A stretch of 64,000 bases of DNA from Paenibacillus pedocola (GCF_031599675.1 NZ_CP134223.1:1116001-1180000), one strand, 5' to 3'. Positions 44,455-54,734 are shown, counted from the stretch's first letter. The notes: generated by a model not told the origin, from the letters alone. Translations and numbers: made by a program.

Positions 44455-44502
44455 ACAGACCTTCATCTTGGTGCATGCGCGCCGGGAAGAGGGTCTGTTT
44501 TT
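44455..44502 (+). terminator. Terminator after leuA
   Basis: ACAGACC pairs with GGTCTGT, with an inner CTTC/GAAG pairing, followed by five T residues. Confidence 0.8.
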
Positions 44503-44580
44503 ACGTTGGGCCGGGCATCTGTACGGCTTCTTTTAATAATTTGTAGGATGGAATTTTAGCATATGCGGCTTTTGTCAAGA

Positions 44581-44839
44581 TGTGGACAACGTTATCCACA
44601 TATTCTGCCTTAGTTGTGTAAAAACCGTGTAAAATCAGCAATAACGCCTATTTTCTGAACCGTAGAAATGTGAAGTTATCCTGTGTGAGGTTTTTGTGGA
44701 AATTGTGGATAATGTGGATAATTCGGTGGATAAAAAGTCCTTGACAAACAAAATAGCGATTTATCGCGTAAAAAAAGGCCCCGGGGGGCTTTTTTTACGG
44801 AGAGTTATACACGAAAACTGTGGATGGGGTTGTGGATAA
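44581..44839. promoter_or_regulatory. DnaA-box cluster
   Basis: Four perfect DnaA boxes (TTATCCACA): 44592-44600 on the + strand; 44704-44712, 44713-44721 and 44831-44839 on the - strand, the middle two directly abutting. One-mismatch boxes are at 44581-44589 (TGTGGACAA) and 44725-44733 (GGTGGATAA); weaker ones at 44805 and 44819. It lies between leuA and ydiF. In B. subtilis the gcp(tsaD)-ydiF interval is, to my knowledge, one of the non-origin DnaA-box clusters that bind DnaA and moderate replication initiation. No dnaA/dnaN genes are near, so it is not oriC. Confidence 0.85.
44768..44798. terminator. Bidirectional terminator within the DnaA-box cluster
   Basis: GTAAAAAAAGGCCCC faces GGGGGGCTTTTTTTAC, a GC core with A and T tracts on both sides. 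It ends the ydiF transcript and can back up the leuA terminator. Confidence 0.85.
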
Positions 44840-44893
44840 GTTTTTATGAACAAATCGGTAACAGTTTAAAAATATTTATTTAACCTGATTACA

Positions 44894-46846
44894 TTATTCG
44901 TCAGCCAGCTGCTCCCATTCGTCAAACCGTTCGCTAAGCTGCGTTTTTTTGTCCTTGAGGTCATTCTCATGCTCCTGAAGCGCCATGTAATCCTGATAAA
45001 CCTCCGGTTTGGTCATTTCATGCTCAATTCCGGCGATCTCTTCCTCCAGGCGGGCAATGGTTTCTTCCAGCTCTGAAATCCGCCGCTGCCGGTTCCGTTC
45101 CTCCCGTTTGGCCGCTTTATCCGCTTCATAGGAGGAGGCACTGCCTTTGTCTGCCGCGGCATCAAGATCGGCATTGCGCGAGGCTTTGGCCGCCGTAAGT
45201 TCGGCTTCCTCCAGGGCGATGGCCTCCAGCTCTTTTTTCTTCTCAACATAATCATCATAGTTGCCAAGATACTGGTCGATGCCGCCGGGATGCAGCTCCA
45301 ATACGCGCTCAGCCATTTTGTTGAGGAAATAACGGTCATGGGAGATGAATAACAGGGTGCCTTCAAAATCGATCAGGGCGGACTCCAGCACCTCGCGGCT
45401 GACCAAATCCAAATGGTTGGTAGGCTCATCGAGAATGAGCATGTTTGCGCCGCGCAGCATCAGCTTTGATAGTGCCACGCGTGCTTTTTCACCGCCGCTG
45501 AGCGCTGCGACCCGCTTCAGGACATCCTCCCCGCTGAACAGGAAGTTGCCGAGAATGGTACGGATCCGGGCCTCTTCAAGCATCGGATATTCGCTCCACA
45601 GCTCCTCTAGAACCGTATTGCGCGGGTTGAGCCTTGTCTGTTCCTGATCGTAATAAGCGATCTTTACTTTGGCTCCCCAGTTTACGGTTCCGGCGGATGG
45701 CTCCCGGGTACCGGTCATGCATTGCAGCAGCGTTGATTTGCCGATCCCGTTCGGGCCGATCAGTGCTGCTGTTTCGCCGCGCCGCAGTTCAAAGGACGCG
45801 TTACGGAAGAGTGGCGCTGCTTCTTCGCTGAAGGATACGGCAACGTCACGTACCTGCAGCACCTCTTTACCGGACATGAAGTCAGGCTCGAAGGAGAAGC
45901 TGGCTTTCTTCAGGTCACCGAGCGGCTTGTCGATACGGTCCATTTTTTCCAGCGCTTTGCGCCGGCTCTGGGCACGTTTGGTTGTAGAAGCACGCACGAT
46001 GTTACGCTGCACGAAATCCTCCATCCGGGAGATCTCGTCCTGCTGCTTCTCGTACTGCTTCATGCGGATCTCATATTCCGCAGCCTTCAGCTCCATATAA
46101 CGGCTATAGTTTCCTGTATACCGCCGGGACTGATGCCGCTCAATTTCAACGATCGTGGTAACCAGCCTGTCGAGGAAATACCGGTCATGGGAGACGACCA
46201 GAATTCCGCCGGCATAGCTGCGCAAATAATCCTCCAGCCACGTCAGCGTCTCAATGTCCAGGTGGTTCGTAGGCTCATCGAGCATGAGCAGATCCGGGGC
46301 CTGAAGCAGGATGCGGGCCAGCGCGAGCCGTGTCTTCTGTCCTCCGCTTAAGGTGGCAATCGGCGTATCCGGTGCGAATTCTCCGAAACCCATCCCGTGC
46401 AGCACGCTGCGGATGCGTGTGTTCATCTCATAACCGCCGTGGTCTTTGAACCAGTCCGACCGTTTGGCGTACCGTTCCAGCAGATCTTCATACCGTTTCG
46501 GGTCATCGGCAAGCTTAGGATCAGCGATGCTCGCCTCCATCTGCCGCAGCTCGGCTTCCGCCTCGATCAGCGGAGCGAATACAGCGAGCATCTCTTCCTG
46601 TATCGTTTTGTCCGACTGCAGTCCGCTGTTCTGGGCTAGATAGCCGATAGTTGTTTCTTTGGATTTATGAATTTGCCCGCTGTCAAAGGACATCTCACCC
46701 GCGAGGATCTGCAGGAAGGTGGATTTGCCGGCGCCGTTAACGCCTACCAGTCCAACCCGCTCCTTCTCATTCACCTGCAGGCTGATGCCGTCCAGCACGC
46801 TTTGTATACCATATGATTTCGAAATTCCTGTCGCTTGAAGAAGCAT
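44894..46846 (-). CDS. ydiF: ABC-F family ribosome-associated ATPase
   Basis: Soluble protein with two ABC ATPase domains and no membrane part, 650 residues; ABC-F proteins act on the ribosome in translation or antibiotic protection. Domain 1 (about 1-255): Walker A GVNGAGKST, signature TLSGGQKTRLALA, Walker B LLMLDEPTNHLD. The inter-domain linker (about 256-320) is helical and charged (SRMEDFVQRNIVRASTTKRAQ). Domain 2 (about 325-535): GPNGIGKST, ALSGGEKARVALS, MLILDEPTNHLD. A C-terminal coiled coil (about 540-650) follows. Position after tsaD and before moaC is as in B. subtilis ydiF. GGAGG-type site on the reverse strand: AGGTCTCATC upstream is only moderate. Confidence 0.92.
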   Translation of the reverse strand: MLLQATGISKSYGIQSVLDGISLQVNEKERVGLVGVNGAGKSTFLQILAGEMSFDSGQIHKSKETTIGYLAQNSGLQSDKTIQEEMLAVFAPLIEAEAELRQMEASIADPKLADDPKRYEDLLERYAKRSDWFKDHGGYEMNTRIRSVLHGMGFGEFAPDTPIATLSGGQKTRLALARILLQAPDLLMLDEPTNHLDIETLTWLEDYLRSYAGGILVVSHDRYFLDRLVTTIVEIERHQSRRYTGNYSRYMELKAAEYEIRMKQYEKQQDEISRMEDFVQRNIVRASTTKRAQSRRKALEKMDRIDKPLGDLKKASFSFEPDFMSGKEVLQVRDVAVSFSEEAAPLFRNASFELRRGETAALIGPNGIGKSTLLQCMTGTREPSAGTVNWGAKVKIAYYDQEQTRLNPRNTVLEELWSEYPMLEEARIRTILGNFLFSGEDVLKRVAALSGGEKARVALSKLMLRGANMLILDEPTNHLDLVSREVLESALIDFEGTLLFISHDRYFLNKMAERVLELHPGGIDQYLGNYDDYVEKKKELEAIALEEAELTAAKASRNADLDAAADKGSASSYEADKAAKREERNRQRRISELEETIARLEEEIAGIEHEMTKPEVYQDYMALQEHENDLKDKKTQLSERFDEWEQLADE

Positions 46847-47073
46847 ACTGATGAGACCTCCGCCCTTGCATATTTCGCCTTGGCGCTGACGCCCGGCCGT
46901 GTAACTTGCTTATTCTATAGTTTACATGAAAAGCGCCAGCGGCGCGAGGGGGCAGGAACTTTGCTGCAGGGTGCGGAAAGCCGGGAGAATTGAGGAGCTC
47001 GGCGTGTTTTTTGACAGCAGGATAAGAGGAGAACATCTTGAATGATTCGCATAACAGAGCAAATGATACAACC

Positions 47074-47103
47074 TTGGCGAACCGGGGAGAAGAGTGGTAA
47101 ACT
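47074..47103 (+). promoter_or_regulatory. Putative promoter of the fthC-moaC operon
   Basis: TTGGCG (47074-47079), 18-bp spacer, TAAACT (47098-47103) with an extended TGG just before it. The rest of the 310-bp gap 46847-47156 shows no gene. Confidence 0.5.
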
Positions 47104-47156
47104 GAGTTTACAAACTATGATAAGCTAGTCCTATGAACAGGAGGAGGCGGCTGCAG

Positions 47157-47807
47157 ATGACAGGCCAGAGCGCCTTGCTCGCCGAATTAAAGCGGGAACT
47201 GCGCGCGGAGAGAGCCGCCGTCCGCGACAAGCTGCCGGCAGACCAGAGAGAGGCATTGTCCACTCTGGTCTGCGGTTATGCAGCGGAGTGGCTTGCACGG
47301 GAAGGTGCAGAGAAGCTGCTTGCCTACGTGCCGTTCCGTTCGGAGCTGGACACGCGCCCGCTGATCGACGGCGCCTGGGCAGCGGGCCGTAAGGTGCTGC
47401 TGCCCCGTGTGATCCAATCCACAGGAAAGATGAGCCTGCATCCGGTAAACTCATGGAAAGAGCTTGCCGCTGGAGCCTACGGTATCCAGGAGCCTATTTC
47501 CGCCCCGGCTTGTGAACCCGGCGGGCAGTGCCGTCCGGATGCTGTGTTCGTGCCCGGACTGGCTTTTGACCGCCGCGGCGGAAGGCTCGGTTACGGACGC
47601 GGCTATTATGACCGTCTGCGGGCAGCCTGGGAAGCGGAGCTTCCGGCATCCGCAGGAGCTCCGCTGTGGATCGGCCTGGCATTCGGTCAGCAGCTGGTAC
47701 CGGAGGTACCCATGGATTACCATGATGCCTATATGGACATGTTGATTACAGAAGACGGGATCATGGATTTCCGGAAGGAGAAACAGCATGGAACTAAGCC
47801 ATTTTAA
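47157..47807 (+). CDS. fthC: 5-formyltetrahydrofolate cyclo-ligase
   Basis: ATP-dependent enzyme converting 5-formyl-THF to 5,10-methenyl-THF in folate metabolism; 216 residues, cytoplasmic. ATG at 47157 is preferred because AGGAGGAGG precedes it; an ATG at 47133 has no ribosome site. Seen: [49 protein letters not shown], and the signature [23 protein letters not shown] (about 141-163). Its end overlaps the start of moaC by 20 bp. It has moved next to the molybdenum cofactor genes here; the shared operon has no obvious metabolic logic. Confidence 0.93.
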   Translation: MTGQSALLAELKRELRAERAAVRDKLPADQREALSTLVCGYAAEWLAREGAEKLLAYVPFRSELDTRPLIDGAWAAGRKVLLPRVIQSTGKMSLHPVNSWKELAAGAYGIQEPISAPACEPGGQCRPDAVFVPGLAFDRRGGRLGYGRGYYDRLRAAWEAELPASAGAPLWIGLAFGQQLVPEVPMDYHDAYMDMLITEDGIMDFRKEKQHGTKPF

Positions 47808-48261
47808 TGAGCAGGGCCGGGCACGCATGGTGGATGTCAGCGACAAGGAGATCACCAAGCGGTCGGCCGCTGCGAGAAGCAAGGTAAAGATGGACCCCGG
47901 GACGCTTGATGCCATCAAGGCCGGCAGGATCGGTAAAGGGGATGTACTGGCTGTCGCGCAGGTCGCTGGAATCATGGCCGCCAAAAAAACAGCCGACTGG
48001 ATCCCGATGTGCCATCCGCTGCCGCTGACCGGCATTGATATCCGCTTCTCGGATAACAGCAAAGATGAACTTTATATAGAAGCAACTGTCAAGACAACCG
48101 GGATGACCGGTGTGGAGATGGAGGCGCTGACGGCCGTTTCTGCGGCAGCGCTGACAGTGTACGACATGTGCAAGGCGCTGCAGAAGGACATGATTATCGG
48201 ACCGACGATGCTGGTGTCAAAGAGCGGCGGGAAAAACGGGGATTATGCGCTGGAGGTTTAA
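47788..48261 (+). CDS. moaC: Cyclic pyranopterin monophosphate synthase
   Basis: Second step of molybdenum cofactor synthesis, 157 residues. Seen: [27 protein letters not shown] at the start, the active-site segment [20 protein letters not shown] (with catalytic His and the Lys later), and [24 protein letters not shown], typical of MoaC. It overlaps fthC by 20 bp, and mog follows after 76 bp. With modAB at 2-4 kb it points to a molybdoenzyme-using organism. In B. subtilis moaC also follows ydiF (as ydiG). Confidence 0.95.
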   Translation: MELSHFNEQGRARMVDVSDKEITKRSAAARSKVKMDPGTLDAIKAGRIGKGDVLAVAQVAGIMAAKKTADWIPMCHPLPLTGIDIRFSDNSKDELYIEATVKTTGMTGVEMEALTAVSAAALTVYDMCKALQKDMIIGPTMLVSKSGGKNGDYALEV

Positions 48262-48337
48262 ACACAGCACGTATAGCGCGAGAAGGCTGCAGTCTGCAGC
48301 CGTCCATACATAGTACATAGAGAGGGAGGGACAACCT

Positions 48338-48823
48338 ATGGCGTGGAAAACAGCAATCCTGACGGCCAGCGATAAAGGGTCCAGGGGCGAACGGGAAGAC
48401 ACTAGCGCCCAGGTTATTCGGGAGCTGGTAGAAGAAGAGCTTGGCGGCGAGATCATTGAGGTCAGGATCGTGCCGGACGAGCAGGATGAGATTATTGCCG
48501 CATTGATTGAGCTTACGGATTATTTCAAGGCCGATCTGGTGCTGACTACAGGAGGTACCGATCTGGCAATCCGTGATGTTACACCGGAAGCCACCCGGCG
48601 TGTGATCGAACGGGAGGTGCCGGGCCTTTCGGAAGCGATGCGGAGTACAGTAATGCAAAAGAACCGCGCGGTGATGCTTTTCCGCGGCATTTGCGGAATC
48701 CGCGGAAGAACGCTGATTGTCAATCTGCCGGGAACTCCGAAAGGTGTGCATGAGAATCTCGCAGCGATTATGGATCAGCTGCCGGAAGCACTGCTGATGG
48801 TCACCGGCCAGTATCGTCAATAA
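48338..48823 (+). CDS. mog: Molybdopterin adenylyltransferase (MogA/MoaB family)
   Basis: Activates molybdopterin by adenylation before molybdate insertion; 161 residues. Motifs: ILTASDKGSRGEREDTSA at the start, VLTTGGTDLAIRDVTPEAT (the TGGTG-like binding loop with the catalytic Asp) and LIVNLPGTPKGVHENL. A good GAGGGAGGG ribosome site precedes the ATG. It follows moaC. At this position B. subtilis has rex, so the order differs here. MoaB-type naming is equally possible. Confidence 0.92.
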   Translation: MAWKTAILTASDKGSRGEREDTSAQVIRELVEEELGGEIIEVRIVPDEQDEIIAALIELTDYFKADLVLTTGGTDLAIRDVTPEATRRVIEREVPGLSEAMRSTVMQKNRAVMLFRGICGIRGRTLIVNLPGTPKGVHENLAAIMDQLPEALLMVTGQYRQ

Positions 48824-48871
48824 CCTCTGCCGGACGCTGTCTGTGTCCCATCCAATCTGCTGAAAAGCCGG

Positions 48872-48901
48872 TTGGATGTGTGACAAAAGTTATGGTATTA
48901 T
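48872..48901 (+). promoter_or_regulatory. Promoter of tatA
   Basis: TTGGAT (48872-48877), 18-bp spacer, TATTAT (48896-48901) with an extended TGG. Just upstream, CATCCAA/TTGGATG can form a hairpin (about 48850-48880) at the end of the mog transcript. Confidence 0.55.
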
Positions 48902-48955
48902 TAAATTAGTGTTTAAGATATCATGAACGGACAGAGTAACGAGGAGGAATAACAA

Positions 48956-49198
48956 ATGCTGAATGGTATTGGTGCTCCCGGAATTATATTACTGGTTATC
49001 CTGGCGCTGCTGCTCTTTGGTCCGAACAAGCTTCCTGAGCTTGGGCGTGCAGTCGGACGCACCTTCCGTGAGTTCAAGGACGGGGCACGTGAGATTATCA
49101 GCGAGCCGGAACCGGCAAAGCGCAGTGAAGCGCCTGTTCCGCTGGCCCCGCAGAAATTAGCTGCAGAACTTCCGCAGGACCGGCGTCTTCCGGAATAA
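48956..49198 (+). CDS. tatA: Sec-independent protein translocase subunit TatA
   Basis: Pore-forming component of the twin-arginine export system, 80 residues. One N-terminal membrane helix (about 8-22, IILLVILALLLFG) is followed by the FGPNKLPELGRAVGRTFREFKDG amphipathic helix with the conserved FGP hinge. A short acidic/proline-rich tail follows. GAGGAGG precedes the start. It is paired with tatC 109 bp downstream, with a hairpin terminator between, so TatA may be made in excess of TatC. Folded cofactor-bearing proteins such as molybdoenzymes are typical Tat cargo. Confidence 0.95.
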   Translation: MLNGIGAPGIILLVILALLLFGPNKLPELGRAVGRTFREFKDGAREIISEPEPAKRSEAPVPLAPQKLAAELPQDRRLPE

Positions 49199-49214
49199 TA
49201 CGAATTATCTACGC

Positions 49215-49266
49215 GGGGGCGTTCCTCTCAGGTCTGGTTAAGACTGGGCGGCGCCCCCTTTTTTTT
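49215..49266 (+). terminator. Attenuating terminator between tatA and tatC
   Basis: GGGGGCG pairs with CGCCCCC, with an inner GTCT/AGAC helix, then eight T residues. Placed inside the operon, it would lower tatC relative to tatA expression. Confidence 0.85.
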
Positions 49267-49306
49267 ACGGGGAATTCTACATAAGTCATTTGGGTGGTGC
49301 CATATC

Positions 49307-50077
49307 ATGTCTCTGGAAGCGGAAGAAATGTCAGTGGTTGATCATCTTACCGAACTGCGCAGACGGATTATCTATGTGCTGATTGTGTTTGTAGCCGGTC
49401 TTATCGGCGGACTGTTCGTCGCCAAACCGATTTATCTGTACCTGATTCACGCCGATCAGGCTGAGGGCTTTGTTCTGCATGCATTCTCCTTCTGGGACGG
49501 TATCGGCATGTATATGAAGATTGCCATGGCGGTCTCGCTGGCGGTCTCACTGCCGTTCATTGTCTATCAACTGTGGGCGTTCATCAGTCCCGGGCTGCGG
49601 CCTCTGGAGCGTAGTGCGGCACTACGGTATGTGCCCTATGTGTTCGTGCTGTTTATACTTGGTATAGCATTTGCCTATTACATTGTGTTTCCTATGGCGC
49701 TGTCATTCACGATCTCTATTACCCGCAGCATGGGGCTTGCGGAGACGTACGGGATTGCCGAATATTTCAGCTTCATGTTCAGCCTGTGCATTCCGCTGGC
49801 CTTGCTGTTTGAGCTGCCGCTGATTGTCATGTTCTTGACAAAGCTGAGAATTCTCAACCCGCTGCGCCTGCGCCGGATGCGGCGGTATGCCTATTTCGCG
49901 CTTGTCTTTATTGCCGTAGTGATTACGCCGCCTGATTTCATCTCGGACTTTCTTGTAACCCTTCCGCTGATCGTGCTCTATGAGTTCAGCGTATTTCTCT
50001 CAGCCTTTGTCTACCGCAAGCAGCTGGCGGAGGATGCCGGACGGGAAGCGCGTTATGTTAAACAAGAGGAGCTCTGA
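49307..50077 (+). CDS. tatC: Sec-independent protein translocase subunit TatC
   Basis: Signal-peptide receptor of the Tat translocase, 256 residues with six transmembrane helices. The N-terminal VVDHLTELRRRIIYV and the cytoplasmic SPGLRPLERS loop (residues that contact the RR signal) are diagnostic, as is the EYFSFMFSLCIPLALLFELPLIVMFL helix region. The C-terminus is short and charged. The start follows GGGTGGTGCC at suitable spacing. A hairpin without a T-run (50088-50117, CCGGCTTC/GAAGCCGG) follows the stop. Confidence 0.95.
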   Translation: MSLEAEEMSVVDHLTELRRRIIYVLIVFVAGLIGGLFVAKPIYLYLIHADQAEGFVLHAFSFWDGIGMYMKIAMAVSLAVSLPFIVYQLWAFISPGLRPLERSAALRYVPYVFVLFILGIAFAYYIVFPMALSFTISITRSMGLAETYGIAEYFSFMFSLCIPLALLFELPLIVMFLTKLRILNPLRLRRMRRYAYFALVFIAVVITPPDFISDFLVTLPLIVLYEFSVFLSAFVYRKQLAEDAGREARYVKQEEL

Positions 50078-50224
50078 CATTGAACCTCCGGCTTCGAATC
50101 TTGAGTTTTGAAGCCGGGACGGGCATACTTTGCCTTTCGGTGGATAGAATGTAAGAGAGTGTGTGCCGGACAACCCTGCAAACCATATTTTTCCGTAAAA
50201 CAATGCGATTTTACGTAAAAGGAC

Positions 50225-50253
50225 TTGAAATCCGTCTTCAAGTTGAGTATCAT
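50225..50253 (+). promoter_or_regulatory. groESL vegetative promoter
   Basis: TTGAAA (50225-50230), 17-bp spacer, TATCAT (50248-50253), directly upstream of the CIRCE operator. Confidence 0.8.
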
Positions 50254-50264
50254 AAAAATTGTTG

Positions 50265-50291
50265 TTAGCACTAAAGATGGTTGAGTGCTAA
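50265..50291 (+). promoter_or_regulatory. CIRCE operator (HrcA binding site)
   Basis: TTAGCACTA-N9-GAGTGCTAA, one base off the consensus TTAGCACTC-N9-GAGTGCTAA. It lies just after the promoter and about 150 bp before groES, so HrcA repression with heat-shock release is expected. Confidence 0.95.
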
Positions 50292-50437
50292 CGGAGCTGA
50301 ACAATATGGGATTAGCCGGCAGAGGCCGCGCCAAGACGATATTTTCACAAGCAGCCGTATGAATCCTTATTGATTCTCCGGCATCCCAATCTATGTTCTC
50401 AAGGTAAATAACATAATTTCAAAGGAGGCTATTTTTC

Positions 50438-50719
50438 ATGATCAAACCACTAGGTGAACGCGTATTGGTAGAACCAAGCGAGCAACAGGAAACCACTTCT
50501 TTCGGTATCGTGCTTCCGGACTCTTCCAAAGAGAAGCCGCAGGAAGGCAAAATTATCGCAGTCGGCAGCGGAGCTCTTAAAGACGGAGTGCGTGTACCGC
50601 TGGAAGTTAAAGAAGGCGACCGCGTGATCTTCTCGAAATATGCCGGAACCGAAATCAAATACGAAGGCAAAGAATATCTGATTATGAAGGAAAGCGACAT
50701 TCACGCGATTCTTGACTAA
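50438..50719 (+). CDS. groES: Co-chaperonin GroES
   Basis: 10-kDa heptameric lid of the GroEL chamber, 93 residues. [39 protein letters not shown] carries the GroES signature and the mobile loop (about 17-32). [25 protein letters not shown] is the usual C-terminal part. AAAGGAGG precedes the start. Controlled by CIRCE. The distance to groEL (140 bp) is unusually long because it holds two 67-bp repeat units. Confidence 0.97.
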   Translation: MIKPLGERVLVEPSEQQETTSFGIVLPDSSKEKPQEGKIIAVGSGALKDGVRVPLEVKEGDRVIFSKYAGTEIKYEGKEYLIMKESDIHAILD

Positions 50720-50733
50720 GAAGAACGTTTATA

Positions 50734-52491
<1,758 letters not shown>

Positions 52492-52502
52492 TAAGGGCTA
52501 AA

Positions 52503-52539
52503 AACCCTTATGCATCAAGGGTTTCCTTGATAGGAAACC
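52503..52539 (+). other. Two overlapping hairpins after groEL
   Basis: AACCCTT/AAGGGTT (52503-52523) and GGTTTCC/GGAAACC (52520-52539) share the bases GGTT, so only one can form at a time. Neither has a T-run. They lie before the real terminator and may affect 3'-end stability. Confidence 0.5.
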
Positions 52540-52561
52540 TGCTTTGACCACATATTGTTAA

Positions 52562-52606
52562 ATAAAGAGGCCTTTCGTTTAACTACGAAAGGTCTCTTTA
52601 TTTTTT
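52562..52606. terminator. Terminator after groEL
   Basis: ATAAAGAGGCCTTTCG pairs with CGAAAGGTCTCTTTAT around TTTAACTA, followed by T residues. It can also serve the convergent dihydrouridine synthase gene. Confidence 0.92.
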
Positions 52607-52651
52607 CTAGGTATTTCAAATGCGCTTGATGATTATAAAGGGGGGGATACT

Positions 52652-53623
52652 TCAATCTAATACTTGATCTAAAAGAGGTTTTACTAAACGGCGAACTTCG
52701 TCTGTTGACGTGGTATCCATTAATTGGTTTCTTAGTTCGTCTGCACCTCTAAATCCACGAGTATAGATTTTGAAAAAGCGAAGAAGTGGTTTAAATGAAC
52801 GCGGCAGGGTTTCTGTTGAATATTTATCGTGCAGATCCAACTGTAAAAGAAGTAAATTGAGAAAATCTTTCGCTCTATGTTCTTTGGGTTCTTTTTCAAA
52901 AGCAAATGGATTGGTGAAAATACCGCGGCCAATCATTATACCATCAACGCCGTGTTGTTCAACTATTTTTAATCCTGTTGCGCGGTCCGGAATATCTCCA
53001 TTAATGGTTAACAACGTATTTGGAGCAATTTCATCGCGCAATTTTTTTATTTCAGGAATTAGTTCCCAGTGTGCAGGTACTCTACTCTTCTCTTTTTTTG
53101 TACGAAGGTGAATGGAAAGATTCGCAATATCTTGTTTCAATATATGTCCTAACCAATCGCGCCACTCGTCAATTTTAGAGTACCCCAATCTTGTTTTCAC
53201 ACTAACCGGCAATCCACCAGCTTTTGCTGCTTGAATAATTTCTGCTGCAACTTGAGGATGGCGTATTAATCCAGCCCCTTTTCCGCTGGATGCGGCGTTT
53301 TGTGCCGGGCATCCCATGTTTATATCGATACCACGAAAACCAAGTTTTTTCATATCCATACTCATCTGTTCAAAAAGTGCAGGTTTATTGCCCCAAATAT
53401 GAGCGACAATCGGTTGCTCATCAGCTGTGAACATTAAGCGGCCACCTACATTTTCTTTTCCAACAGGGTGACAATAATTTTCTGTACTTGTGAATTCCGT
53501 GAAAAATACGTCAGGTGTTGCAGCTTCTCTAATGACCTGACGAAATACAATATCTGTGACATCTTCCATTGGAGCTAATATAAAAAACGGTTTCGGTAAA
53601 TCCATCCAAAAATTCGGTTCCAT
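52652..53623 (-). CDS. tRNA-dihydrouridine synthase
   Basis: FMN-dependent enzyme that reduces uridines in tRNA D-loops, 323 residues. TIM-barrel features: [16 protein letters not shown] at the start (FMN-binding), [26 protein letters not shown] with the catalytic Cys in [22 protein letters not shown], and [16 protein letters not shown]. The coding sequence is clearly more AT-rich than its neighbours (for example many TTA, AAA and ATT codons), and it lies between groEL and three unusual small genes. This suggests later acquisition. Which Dus class it belongs to cannot be told. Confidence 0.9.
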   Translation of the reverse strand: MEPNFWMDLPKPFFILAPMEDVTDIVFRQVIREAATPDVFFTEFTSTENYCHPVGKENVGGRLMFTADEQPIVAHIWGNKPALFEQMSMDMKKLGFRGIDINMGCPAQNAASSGKGAGLIRHPQVAAEIIQAAKAGGLPVSVKTRLGYSKIDEWRDWLGHILKQDIANLSIHLRTKKEKSRVPAHWELIPEIKKLRDEIAPNTLLTINGDIPDRATGLKIVEQHGVDGIMIGRGIFTNPFAFEKEPKEHRAKDFLNLLLLQLDLHDKYSTETLPRSFKPLLRFFKIYTRGFRGADELRNQLMDTTSTDEVRRLVKPLLDQVLD

Positions 53624-53858
53624 GTTATCTTCTCCTGTTGCAACATATAAAAACGATTTAATCTATAGCAAAGTCTTTGATCCATCATACATAGTATCAT
53701 TATTTTTCGTTTGATGCACAGAATCAATAGTGAGGGCGTGTAGCATCATTCTAACAAAATACTGAATTACCCAATCCATAGGTTTGCAAAATGAATAGAG
53801 TATAGCAGATGTTCTTCCGTCAGCAGCTATGGATTTGTTCACAAATGGGGTGATATTG

Positions 53859-54140
53859 ATGGATTTGAATGCATTGACTGGCTTGTTCAATAACAACGAC
53901 GGCTCAGTCGTGCTTAATGTCCTTTTATCCATCGCTTTAGTCTGGAGCATCCGGCAGATCGCGAATAAAGAAAAGGTCATACAGAATTATCAGAAACGTG
54001 ATGAGGAGAACGAGAAGCAGCTCAATCAATACAACCGTTCACTCGTCAAGCTGCTTATTGAAAGAGAAGACAAGGCAAGAGAGACCAAGGTAAGAGAGAG
54101 CGCTGATAAAATTAATAGTGGGGAGGTCGTCGACAAGTGA
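53859..54140 (+). CDS. Small membrane protein with coiled coil (holin-like, BhlA/UviB-like shape)
   Basis: 93 residues. ATG at 53859 follows GGGGTGA; an in-frame ATG 30 bp earlier lacks a ribosome site. One hydrophobic segment (about 14-32, SVVLNVLLSIALVWSI) is followed by a charged helix with heptads (about 35-80, NKEKVIQNYQKRDEENEKQ onward). This layout resembles the BhlA/UviB holin-like family from phages and bacteriocin loci, but the sequence match is not certain. It overlaps the next gene by 4 bp. Possible remnant of a mobile element. Confidence 0.65.
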   Translation: MDLNALTGLFNNNDGSVVLNVLLSIALVWSIRQIANKEKVIQNYQKRDEENEKQLNQYNRSLVKLLIEREDKARETKVRESADKINSGEVVDK

Positions 54141-54313
54141 AGCTCCTCGATATTTTCAGGAAAAATGAGATCAAGCCCAGTCGTGTGAAGAAAGAAATTG
54201 AGAAGTTAGGTAAAATCCAGGCAGCCTATGAAATGAATGATATCGAAAGCTTGGTGGACCTGCATCAATCCGGCCTGGGCAAGAGGGGAGACGATTTGCA
54301 TGGGAATTATTGA
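54137..54313 (+). CDS. Small charged hypothetical protein
   Basis: 58 residues, missed by long-frame criteria. A GTG start overlaps the previous stop (GTGA) and follows GGGGAGG. The product begins KLLDIFRKNEIKPSRVKKE and is rich in Lys and Glu, with a predicted amphipathic helix and no membrane segment. Its end overlaps the next gene by 14 bp. The chain of overlaps with ribosome sites argues that it is real and co-translated with its neighbours. Function unknown. Confidence 0.6.
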   Translation: MKLLDIFRKNEIKPSRVKKEIEKLGKIQAAYEMNDIESLVDLHQSGLGKRGDDLHGNY

Positions 54314-54632
54314 TTTGACACTTGTCGCGCTGGAGTTAACCGCCTTTATAGTGTTTACGGCATATGTGGTGCGGTACAGCCGCTATTTTATCGGTAACGG
54401 GCCGAAACGCACGTATAATCTCTATCTCCGCAGTGTGTGGATCACTTACTCCACCGTGGCTTTGCTCTGTCTTAACCTGTTATGGGGCCGCATTAATATT
54501 GTTTTTGGCTACAACGTAGACAGCATATCAAATACACTCAGAGAGTTTGTAATGATCCTTACCCTGATTCTGCTTGTGTTTGCCGGACTAATGCACAAGG
54601 AATTGTGGGACAGCAATCATAAGGACAGATAA
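54300..54632 (+). CDS. Small multi-pass membrane protein of unknown function
   Basis: 110 residues. ATG at 54300 follows AAGAGGGGAG within the preceding small gene. Three hydrophobic segments are seen: about 4-24 (DLTLVALELTAFIVFTAYVV), about 46-63 (SVWITYSTVALLCLNLLW) and about 82-99 (FVMILTLILLVFAGLM), with charged loops (RYSRYFIGNGPKRTYNLYLR). No known family is recognised. It is the last of three overlapping small genes; a role in membrane permeability or phage biology is possible but not shown. Confidence 0.65.
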   Translation: MGIIDLTLVALELTAFIVFTAYVVRYSRYFIGNGPKRTYNLYLRSVWITYSTVALLCLNLLWGRINIVFGYNVDSISNTLREFVMILTLILLVFAGLMHKELWDSNHKDR

Positions 54633-54734
54633 ACCAACAGAGCGGCCATAAATTTTAATGCTGAACATTATGAAGTATCCGGAAAAACGTGTAAAATGAA
54701 AGGAATGATGATGCAGCTTGGGGGACGGGCTTAG

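Noticed and set aside
44581..44839. Replication origin (oriC)
   Set aside because: Although DnaA boxes cluster here, no dnaA, dnaN, rpmH or gyrase genes are near; a non-origin DnaA-box cluster fits better.
48262..48337. Molybdenum-cofactor riboswitch before mog
   Set aside because: The 76-bp gap is too short and shows no matching conserved elements.
50000..50334. Small minus-strand frames between tatC and groES
   Set aside because: They overlap the promoter and CIRCE operator and have no support of their own.
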